From contig JACZZP010000008.1 in the NCBI GenBank assembly GCA_015183035.1, positions 248,001 to 312,000 on the forward strand: a stretch of 64,000 nucleotides of DNA. Direction: 5' to 3'. Both the position numbers and the translations under genes were made by a program. Every line of letters begins with the position of its first letter. The first letter of the stretch is position 1. Below, one piece after another: positions 56,402 through 64,000 of this stretch. Source of the stretch: Meloidogyne chitwoodi (lineage: Eukaryota; Nematoda; Chromadorea; Rhabditida; Meloidogynidae). The notes under the pieces were generated by a model. It was not told the DNA's origin and made no database searches. It saw nothing but the letters and a program-made list of their open reading frames with translations.

Positions 56402-59400
56402 ATGAGTCGTCCAATTAAATCGCTCACAAAAAGAGCGGCAGAAAGCGTTCAGGCGATAATAGACAAACCAGTTCCAAAAGAACCGGTAGAAGCAGCAAAT
56501 AATTCAGAATATTTATTGGAAGTATGTGAAATTCTTGATCAACTTAATAATGATATAGAAGAATTGACTGAAGGATATAATGATTTGAAAGAATCAAATA
56601 ATAAATGGACATCCTTAATTCAAAGATGTTCACAAGCAGAAAGGCAAATAAATGAAACAGCATATGATGATGCTTCTAGCCTTTACAAGATAGATGAACG
56701 ATTGAATAATGCCGGAATAAGGCTCAGAGAATTAAAAGAATTGGAACGAAAATTAAAATCTGAAAAAAGAAAAGAAGAAAGAAAAGAAAGGAATTCCATG
56801 ATGAATACAACCAGCGGCCAAAAGTCGTTTGGTTTTAGTTTTAAACCACCAAGGCAAGAAATTGGAAAATTTTCGGGAAGACAAATTGATTGGCCCGAAT
56901 GGTGGCAAATATTTAATGCAACTGTCCACGAAACTGATGGAAGTGATGAAATTAAACACGCCGTATTAAAACAGTGTGTAAGTGGAGAAGCTAAATTGCT
57001 CATAGAAGGATTAAAATTGAATGATTATGAAATTGCCATAGATCTACTTAAACAGAAATATGGCAATGAAGAAGAATATACTAGAAATTTACACACACAA
57101 CTTGCAAATCTTGCTCCTTGTCAACATTTTCAAGATTGTCGGAAATTTTCAATTGAAGTAGAAAGACTGTGTCGTCTCTTAGAAAATAATGATCAAGATA
57201 TTTCTGGTCAAGGCGTTTGGATGAGCTTAGAAAAGAAGCTTACTATTCCAATTCTTCGAGAAATACAAACGAAGAAAGCGCTGTCAAAAAGTATGAATAT
57301 TTCTTGGGATACATCTACATTCCGAAAAGCCCTAAGGGAAGTTATTGAGAAAGAGGAAATGGTCCTCTCCATTCATGGCAAAAATCCCGAAAAAGGCACG
57401 GATGACAAATTTAAGACAAAAAACTTAAATAAACCCATAAATAGAGGGAAAAATTTTAAAGAAAAAGAGATTACCAGTACCTTCGCAAATACTGAGGCAA
57501 AAAATAATAAAGATGAAAATAGAATTATCGCAAATAAATATGCGAAATCAAAAAACAAAACTGAAGGCGGGAGGAGGTCCCCTATATACCCATGTATATT
57601 TTGTGGAAAAAATGGACATTGGGGGGACGAATGCCGAAAAACCAGTACAGCACAAGAGCGACGCCAAAAATTAATTGAACTAAAAAGATGCCTTTTTTGT
57701 ATAAAGCCAGAGCACAATGGGTATTGCACTAGACCTATTAAATGCTATCACTGTCAAGAAAGGCATAATACGGCTCTTTGTGAAAAAACTTACAAGGATG
57801 AAAGGCAAAATAATATAAAAATCGCAGGGAATATTTTACAAAATTCTGCTCTCGTACAAAAGCCGCGTCAAAAAAGGATTTTGCTTTGTCGCGAAGCAAC
57901 AATATTTAATCCTGCCAGTCCAGATAAAAAGACTACGGGAAAAGTATTTATAGATTGTGGATCTCAACGATCCTACATACGAAAAGGAATTGCTCAAAAA
58001 CTAGGATTGTGTACTTCTCAAAAAGAGGTACAAAGAATACAACCATTCCCTGCAAATCGATCACCCGTGATTGAATTTCAGGCTGAAATATTTAAAATTG
58101 GAATTGAAAAATATAAAAAGGGACAATTGGTTGTTGAAGTTGGTCAATTAAACAATTTAAATAGTTTGATCACGCAAATGCCAGTAGTCTTGTCGCCTGA
58201 AGATGAAAATGAGGCAGATTTAAAAACTAATAAAATACCACATTCGGTAGTGGAACCTGACGTTTTGTTAGGTGTGGAATATTTTTTTGAATTAAATATA
58301 ATAAGAAAAAAGAAGTTAAACTGCGGCCTTTGGCTAGCAGATAGCGCAATTGGCCCTGTTATAGGAGGAAAAGGAAATATTACCAATAGTAAAGCCTTTT
58401 CTTCTATTGATCGATCTAATGTTGTAATTACTGAAGAAGATAATTATGGAAATGAAACATTAGAAGATAAATTAGAAAAAATGTATTCTTTTGATGGCAT
58501 CGGAATAGGAGATGCCAACGATAAAAAATTAGATGAAAAAATACGAAATAAATTTGAATCACAGCTAACGTTTAAAGATGGACGTTACGAAGCAGGATGG
58601 CTATGGAAAGAGCCCTGTCCAAAATTACCTAGCAATTACAGAATGGCTAAGGCGATGCTTCTTAACCAAATAGAAGAGAAACAAAGAAAGAATCCACAAC
58701 ATTTAGCACTTTATGAACAAACGTTTAATGATCAAGTGGAAAAAGGTATAATTGAAGAGATACCAAAAAATCAACATGATGGGGGACAAATTCATTACCT
58801 AACGCATTTTCCGGTTGTAAGAGAAGATAAAACATTTACAAAATTCCGGATAGTTTTTAATGCGAGCGGAAAAAGCAGAAAGGATAATCCTTCGCTTAAT
58901 GATTGCCTTCATCAAGGACCAATAACTATACAAGATTTATGTGGATTACTTATGCGATGTCGTATTCCCACTTTTTTAATAGCTGGCGATTTACAAGCAG
59001 CTTTTTTGCAAATTAGTTTGAGGGAAGAAGATCGCGATTGCGTGAGATTTCTATGGGTTAAAGACAGCAAAAAACAAGCATCGTCACAAAATGACGATGA
59101 TTTAAAAATCTTCAGATATGCGCGAGTGACATTCGGCGTAAATTGTGCACCTTCCATATTAGGAATGACAGTAGACTATCATTTATCAAAATATGAGAGC
59201 TCGACTGCCAATAAATTAAAAAGAGCAGGCTACGTTGATAACTTCTTAATTGGCGCCGAAGATAGAACAGAAGTGGAAAAGGACATTCTGGAAGCACGAA
59301 AAATTTTTCAGGAAGCCGGATGGAATTTTCGTGAAATTTTTACTAATGCAACTAAACAATTAAATGCCATTTCCTTCGAAAAGCTTCCCATAGAAGCCAG

Positions 59401-62400
59401 AACGTCAAAGCTACATTCTGGTGCTAAACAAAAAATTTTAGGTATTAATTGGGACACTTTTTCGGATACTCTAACTCTGAAGCTCCCTATACCTAAACGC
59501 AATGATACAAAGAAATGGACAAAAAGACAAGTTCTGGCAACAATAGCAGAATGTTTTGATCCATGCGGACTCATTTCTCCATCATTGCTTAAAGGAAAAT
59601 GGTTACTTCAAAAATTATGGGAATTAAAACTCACTTGGGATAATGAATTGCCTGAAGAGCTACAGATTGAGTGGCAATCAATTGCTAATGAATACTCAAA
59701 CTGCAGCACAATTAAATTACCAAGGAGGGTAATTCCCTGGAAAATAACAAAAGAAATAAAATTTCAATTATGCGCATTTTCGGATGCGTCAGATAAAGCA
59801 TTAGGATTCACGATCTATCTCCGTTCACAAAAAGGAACCGAAATAGAATCGACATTAATTTTTGCTAAAAGTCGCGTTAAGCCTAAAGCTCAGATAGGTA
59901 AGTGCGAAGCAAAATTAACAATACCGCGGATGGAGTTGCACGCCGCGTTGATAGCCACGAAAGCCTTGGACTATGTTGAAAACATGCTCGACATAAAAAT
60001 TAATGAAAAGATTCTCTGGTCGGATTCGCAAATTGTAATCCATTGGTTAAGATCCACAACTGAACAAGAAGCATTTATTGAAAGACGATTAAGGCCAATA
60101 CGAAAAAATTCAGTCATTTACATCCGAACTGAGGAAAATCCAGCGGATTTGACGAGTCGCGGAATATCACCCAATGAGTTAGAAAATAATAATTTTTGGT
60201 TCCGTGGACCAAACTGGCTAGTAAAAAATGAAGAAGAATGGCCTGAAATCGTCTTAAAATATTCACCTGGCGAAAGGATAGAAAAATTAAATCCTCAGCC
60301 ATTTCATGAGATGTGTCTTTCGGTGAATGAAAAAACTGTTTTAGTTGAGCATGATCGATTTTCCCGTCATAAAAAATTAAAAAAGACTGTGGCTTACATT
60401 CTTCGAGCAATAAAAATTTTAATAATAAGAAACACTAAACCAAAAAATAAATTTTTGGAAAAAATAAAAGAAACAATGGAGTCAAACCCTGGTCAACTAA
60501 AACCAAGGGAAATGGAAATTGCTGAAAAATTTCTTCTAAAAGAGGCTCAAAAAATGCATCCACCTAGTGAGGATACAATTAAGAATCTTCAATTATTTAA
60601 AGATTCGGAAAATATATTTAGAAGTAAGGGGAGACTTGAATATGGTAATTTGGAAGAGGAAACAAAATTTCCAGTTTGGCTTCCCAAAAAATCATTTCTT
60701 ACTGATCTAATTATTATGGAAGCACACGAAAAGATGGCACATGCTGGCACAAATACAGTTCTTGCCTCTTTGAGATTTAAATATTGGATTACCCGGAAGA
60801 AGGTACAAGAGTGCTCAAAAAATTGCCAAAATTGTAAAAAATTTTGGATAAAGCCTTATGCTCAGCCTCAATTTCCTGCATTACCTGCTGCACGAGTAAA
60901 TCCATTTCGACCATTCATGCACACAGCAGTAGACTATTTTGGACCCATGACGGTAAAAATAAAAAATGGGGAGCATCAAAAAAGATGGGTAGCCGTGTTT
61001 ACGTGCACCAGCACTAGGGCCGTCCATCTCGAAGTGGCTGAAGATCTTTCAGCGCAAGCATTTATACAAACGTTTCGTCGTTTTATAGCCCAAAGGAAAA
61101 AGCCCAAATTAATGATTTCGGATAACGGAACGAATTTTAAAGCAACGGAAAAAATCCTTACTAGTATTTGGAAGGAAATACATATACAACAATTCGTTTC
61201 TGATAACGAAATTAATTGGATATTCGTAACAGAAAGAGCTCCTTGGAAAAATGGTCTCGTAGAGAGAATGGTCGGATTAATAAAATACTCACTCAAACGA
61301 ACTGTCGGTAGGAAGTTGCTAGAAGAAGAAGAGTTTCGCACTCTCATAACAGAAGTGCAAACAATTGTCAATTCTAGACCATTAAATTTTCTACCAGACT
61401 CAGAACAAGTAATTCCTCTTAGACCTCTCGATTTTCTTATACCGTTTAAAGAAGGTAATACAGAATTTCCACATTTACCAAAAGTAGATGAAAAGGATCC
61501 TGATTACCTTCCTGGAAAAATAACGAATAAAGAAAAATTAGTGGAAGAGCTTAAAAAAGTCGCAAATAGGCTTGATATTTTTTGGAAAAGTTGGACTTCC
61601 GAATATTTAATAGCTCTACGTGAGAGGAAAAATTTTTTTAAAAATAAAAATACAGTAGATTTTTCTCCGGAGGTGGGAGACATTGTCATCATCCGAGATG
61701 ATGAAACAAAAAATAGAGGAATTTGGAAACTGGGGAGGATAGAAGAAATTCTCCCCGGAGAACGATCTGCTGTTATAAAAACAAATAATCGAATAACGAG
61801 ACGGGCAGTGAATGATATTTTCCCTTTCGAAATAGATGAAAGAGAAAAATACGTACCTGAAAAATGCGCGCCTAAAGCAGAAATTAAAAATAATAAATTA
61901 GAAAATAAATTAAAAAATAATAATAAAGAAATTATTAATAATTGCTTATGTAATTTTGTTATTTCTAGGGACATGGAAGAAGAACTCAAATCGAATGCTT
62001 CTCTCGACTATGATGAACAAAACAAAAACCTGGAAGACAATAAAAAGGAAAGCAATGAGGAACCACCCAAAAAGGTGGATAAATATGATGAGCGAAATTT
62101 AAATGATCGCTTACGCTCCTTTGTAAAAAGTCAAAAAGACAAGGTACAAAAAGAAACGGAAGTTGTACGAAAACAAGCTGTAGTTTGTACTTCACGGCTT
62201 GAAAAATTCCAACAACGTAATACAGAAACTAAAAAAGCTGTTGTAAAAACTGACCAAAAGTCGGTTGAAGATCAATATGAGCGTAAAGAAAAAGATGGAA
62301 AATTATTATTACATTTTGGTTGGTCCTTAATTCATGGTTGCTCTCCTGGCTCGTATGGACACAGAAATTGTTCTCAAATTGTTCTAAGCAACGTAATAGA

Positions 62401-64000
62401 TATTGCTAGGAAAAATTCAGAAGAAATAAAAAAGGAATATGCTGCTTTACAAAATAAAGTAGTGCCATCTTTAATACAATTACTGATGTGTTATTGGATG
62501 ATAACCAAAATGAGAAAGAACCAAAATGATAATAATAATAAAACAATAATAATAGAAGTTGGTATGGACTTTATTGACCAAGTTCTCAACGCTCAAAGAC
62601 CAAGCCAACTAATCAGAGTTTTAGAGAAGAATAAAAATAAATTAAGCTCAGATGGCAATATGGACAAGGATTGGCGCCCCCGCACATTGAAACCTGCTTT
62701 ATCTCTATGGAAGGCGGCATGTGAATGGGCGGAAGAAGCGTTTGCTACAAAACCTTGGCTTCCTGTTAGCTTAAGAGGACAAAGCAACCCACTGAATGAA
62801 GAAATGCATGAACTGATGTTAAAAATAGCTGAGTGCTCCGAAAGAGCGCTCACTTATATGAGGTGTGTCGAATACTTTCCAAGGGCCACACCTATAATGA
62901 AAGAAGTGATGATTGTGGGAGATAACAATGCTAAATTATTAACAACATTTTTTCCAAATGGCCATTGTACAGCTCCAAATTCATTAAATGAAATGAAATA
63001 TTTGTTTTCGGACTACTTGCCATTAATTCCTGCTCAAAATTTAATAATAATTATTTGGACAGGAAGTGAATTTTTAGCAGGAGGTGGTCATCCAGAATCC
63101 TTCAAAACAAATTTGGAAGTATTTTTTAAAAGGTGTGCCGTAAAATGCGGAACAACACTAATTTTGACTCCTCCGTATAAAATAAAAGAAGCTCATTATT
63201 GGGAAAAAATTGATGAATACCTTAAAAAATTAGGAAAGACTACAAGAGGAGCAAAATACATTTCCATTGAAACTGGAAGTAAAGATGCTCTTAAAAACAA
63301 ATTAATTGATGAAGAAGGAATAATAACTCATAAAGGAATAGAAGAAGTAGTGGAAAAAATAAAAAATATAGAACCACGTTTAAGGGCCCAAAAGGAGGTT
63401 CAATTAATTTATGACGACTCGGATCAAGAAGAAAGACAAATTAAAAAAGAATTTGTCTGTTCTAGACAACCCAGCACGTCACGACGGGGTTATGAGCAAT
63501 ATAAAATGGGACGAGGGCACGGGCGACAAGAAAATTATTATAGGCGTAACATAAATCCTATTAGAGGACCAAGAAAACACAATATAGTGGATAGGCTCTC
63601 TTATGTTTCAATGACCATTATGACGATTATTGGGCTGGCCGTTCTCATGTGTCTTCCGTCGATAATAGGTATGGAACCAATGATATGTCCTCATGGAATT
63701 CAATCAAAAATTTATCATATAGGACACCAAACCATACACTGCGAAAATTTAATGGTACAGGAACGTCAAATTATTAAAAATGTGGAACTTACAGTGTATC
63801 GTCCGAATGACATCACTCAAAGCACCCCGGGCTGGCACTGCTTAAAGGTATTAGAAAAAATTACTTATTACATGAATTGGTTAGGTTACAAAATAATCTC
63901 GCCTATTCAGAGAGTGGATATTAGTGTCACGCACGAAGAGTGTTTAAAAATGATTCATTTGAATAAATGCTACACTGATGCTGATCAAACATTGGTCGGC
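56402..64000 (+). CDS. gag-pol-(SGNH-like)-envelope polyprotein of BEL/Pao element, 3' partial
   Basis: One frame of 2533 codons with no stop seen. Gag with coiled coil, then three zinc knuckles (CIFCGKNGHWGDEC, CLFCIKPEHNGYC, CYHCQERHNTALC; residues about 395-460). Protease FIDCGSQRSYI (about 517). Reverse transcriptase with AGDLQAAF and YVDN (about 944; YVDD in most retroelements). RNase H DASDKALG, RMELHAA, DSQIVIHW. Integrase with H-H-C-C zinc site (about 1440-1480) and D, D, E in AVDYFG, ISDNGTNF and KNGLVERM. After integrase comes a charged segment and an SGNH-hydrolase-like region (about 2163-2325: IVGDNNAKLL, WTGSEFLAGG, LILTPPY, THKG). Next is a basic stretch and a hydrophobic segment (about 2400-2423) beginning a Cys-containing envelope-like region that runs off the window. 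Confidence 0.85.
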   Translation, partial: MSRPIKSLTKRAAESVQAIIDKPVPKEPVEAANNSEYLLEVCEILDQLNNDIEELTEGYNDLKESNNKWTSLIQRCSQAERQINETAYDDASSLYKIDERLNNAGIRLRELKELERKLKSEKRKEERKERNSMMNTTSGQKSFGFSFKPPRQEIGKFSGRQIDWPEWWQIFNATVHETDGSDEIKHAVLKQCVSGEAKLLIEGLKLNDYEIAIDLLKQKYGNEEEYTRNLHTQLANLAPCQHFQDCRKFSIEVERLCRLLENNDQDISGQGVWMSLEKKLTIPILREIQTKKALSKSMNISWDTSTFRKALREVIEKEEMVLSIHGKNPEKGTDDKFKTKNLNKPINRGKNFKEKEITSTFANTEAKNNKDENRIIANKYAKSKNKTEGGRRSPIYPCIFCGKNGHWGDECRKTSTAQERRQKLIELKRCLFCIKPEHNGYCTRPIKCYHCQERHNTALCEKTYKDERQNNIKIAGNILQNSALVQKPRQKRILLCREATIFNPASPDKKTTGKVFIDCGSQRSYIRKGIAQKLGLCTSQKEVQRIQPFPANRSPVIEFQAEIFKIGIEKYKKGQLVVEVGQLNNLNSLITQMPVVLSPEDENEADLKTNKIPHSVVEPDVLLGVEYFFELNIIRKKKLNCGLWLADSAIGPVIGGKGNITNSKAFSSIDRSNVVITEEDNYGNETLEDKLEKMYSFDGIGIGDANDKKLDEKIRNKFESQLTFKDGRYEAGWLWKEPCPKLPSNYRMAKAMLLNQIEEKQRKNPQHLALYEQTFNDQVEKGIIEEIPKNQHDGGQIHYLTHFPVVREDKTFTKFRIVFNASGKSRKDNPSLNDCLHQGPITIQDLCGLLMRCRIPTFLIAGDLQAAFLQISLREEDRDCVRFLWVKDSKKQASSQNDDDLKIFRYARVTFGVNCAPSILGMTVDYHLSKYESSTANKLKRAGYVDNFLIGAEDRTEVEKDILEARKIFQEAGWNFREIFTNATKQLNAISFEKLPIEARTSKLHSGAKQKILGINWDTFSDTLTLKLPIPKRNDTKKWTKRQVLATIAECFDPCGLISPSLLKGKWLLQKLWELKLTWDNELPEELQIEWQSIANEYSNCSTIKLPRRVIPWKITKEIKFQLCAFSDASDKALGFTIYLRSQKGTEIESTLIFAKSRVKPKAQIGKCEAKLTIPRMELHAALIATKALDYVENMLDIKINEKILWSDSQIVIHWLRSTTEQEAFIERRLRPIRKNSVIYIRTEENPADLTSRGISPNELENNNFWFRGPNWLVKNEEEWPEIVLKYSPGERIEKLNPQPFHEMCLSVNEKTVLVEHDRFSRHKKLKKTVAYILRAIKILIIRNTKPKNKFLEKIKETMESNPGQLKPREMEIAEKFLLKEAQKMHPPSEDTIKNLQLFKDSENIFRSKGRLEYGNLEEETKFPVWLPKKSFLTDLIIMEAHEKMAHAGTNTVLASLRFKYWITRKKVQECSKNCQNCKKFWIKPYAQPQFPALPAARVNPFRPFMHTAVDYFGPMTVKIKNGEHQKRWVAVFTCTSTRAVHLEVAEDLSAQAFIQTFRRFIAQRKKPKLMISDNGTNFKATEKILTSIWKEIHIQQFVSDNEINWIFVTERAPWKNGLVERMVGLIKYSLKRTVGRKLLEEEEFRTLITEVQTIVNSRPLNFLPDSEQVIPLRPLDFLIPFKEGNTEFPHLPKVDEKDPDYLPGKITNKEKLVEELKKVANRLDIFWKSWTSEYLIALRERKNFFKNKNTVDFSPEVGDIVIIRDDETKNRGIWKLGRIEEILPGERSAVIKTNNRITRRAVNDIFPFEIDEREKYVPEKCAPKAEIKNNKLENKLKNNNKEIINNCLCNFVISRDMEEELKSNASLDYDEQNKNLEDNKKESNEEPPKKVDKYDERNLNDRLRSFVKSQKDKVQKETEVVRKQAVVCTSRLEKFQQRNTETKKAVVKTDQKSVEDQYERKEKDGKLLLHFGWSLIHGCSPGSYGHRNCSQIVLSNVIDIARKNSEEIKKEYAALQNKVVPSLIQLLMCYWMITKMRKNQNDNNNKTIIIEVGMDFIDQVLNAQRPSQLIRVLEKNKNKLSSDGNMDKDWRPRTLKPALSLWKAACEWAEEAFATKPWLPVSLRGQSNPLNEEMHELMLKIAECSERALTYMRCVEYFPRATPIMKEVMIVGDNNAKLLTTFFPNGHCTAPNSLNEMKYLFSDYLPLIPAQNLIIIIWTGSEFLAGGGHPESFKTNLEVFFKRCAVKCGTTLILTPPYKIKEAHYWEKIDEYLKKLGKTTRGAKYISIETGSKDALKNKLIDEEGIITHKGIEEVVEKIKNIEPRLRAQKEVQLIYDDSDQEERQIKKEFVCSRQPSTSRRGYEQYKMGRGHGRQENYYRRNINPIRGPRKHNIVDRLSYVSMTIMTIIGLAVLMCLPSIIGMEPMICPHGIQSKIYHIGHQTIHCENLMVQERQIIKNVELTVYRPNDITQSTPGWHCLKVLEKITYYMNWLGYKIISPIQRVDISVTHEECLKMIHLNKCYTDADQTLVG

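Larger units (their letters stand above)
55743..64000 (+). mobile_element. BEL/Pao LTR retroelement with envelope-like region (3' end outside window)
   Basis: 5' LTR, primer-binding site and one reading frame open to the last base of the window. Domain order gag-PR-RT-RH-IN identifies BEL/Pao. Integrity of all catalytic motifs and the uninterrupted frame suggest a young, possibly active copy. The 3' LTR and target-site duplication cannot be seen. Confidence 0.85.

Noticed and set aside
56683..62853. Many minus-strand frames across the retroelement
   Set aside because: Shadows of the gag-pol frame on the plus strand.

Overview
This is an AT-rich nematode genomic window. The evidence is the protein families (two innexins, a TMEM144-type transporter, a failed-axon-connections-like protein, a serpentine receptor, a class 2 lipase, an acid ceramidase-like amidase), the very short AT-rich GT-AG introns with consensus TTTTAG or TTTCAG acceptors, and a BEL/Pao retroelement. 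Base composition and intron style suggest a plant-parasitic tylenchid such as Meloidogyne, but that is inference; nothing here fixes the species. Nearly every gene is broken into small exons, so gene models were built by checking reading frame and intron phase at each junction.

Layout. 1-7.8 kb: two tandem paralogues of a highly diverged UDP-glycosyltransferase-like gene with coiled-coil and lysine-rich/acidic tail regions, separated by a MITE-like element and GC-rich tandem repeats. 7.8-13.1 kb: two minus-strand genes, a TMEM144-like transporter and a short-chain dehydrogenase with an apparent one-base frameshift. 14.2-17.7 kb: a failed-axon-connections-like protein with large insertions. 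19-20.5 kb: a secreted four-EF-hand protein. 20.6-22 kb: an unrecognised type II membrane protein (minus). 23-27.2 kb: a luciferase-family acyl-CoA synthetase whose introns hold a 36-bp minisatellite and two palindromic elements. 27.6-31.1 kb: an unknown basic protein and a RING protein ending in a CaaX-like motif (both minus). 31.6-33.4 kb: a small secreted peptide candidate and a TMEM272-like four-helix protein (minus). 34.5-36.7 kb: an acid ceramidase/NAAA-like amidase (minus). 36.7-40 kb: gene-free, with three palindromic elements. 40-45.2 kb: two tandem innexin genes. 45.2-50.2 kb: gene-free AT-rich DNA. 50.2-51.9 kb: a secreted lipase with the same 36-bp minisatellite in an intron. 52.3-53.8 kb: a serpentine receptor (minus). 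54.9-55.5 kb: an unrecognised secreted-type protein (minus, 5' end unresolved). 55.7 kb to the window end: a BEL/Pao LTR retroelement whose reading frame stays open to base 64000 and covers gag, protease, reverse transcriptase, RNase H, integrase, an SGNH-hydrolase-like region and the start of an envelope-like region.

The genes do not form one pathway. Several enzymes act on lipids (acyl-CoA synthetase, lipase, ceramidase-like), but they are not arranged as an operon. The most unusual features are the UGT-like fusion paralogues, the extra SGNH-like domain of the retroelement, and layers of short repeated words in introns and intergenic DNA, chiefly a degenerate 15-mer GGACRTTTSAGTSYC, a 36-bp minisatellite at two loci, and several hairpin families.
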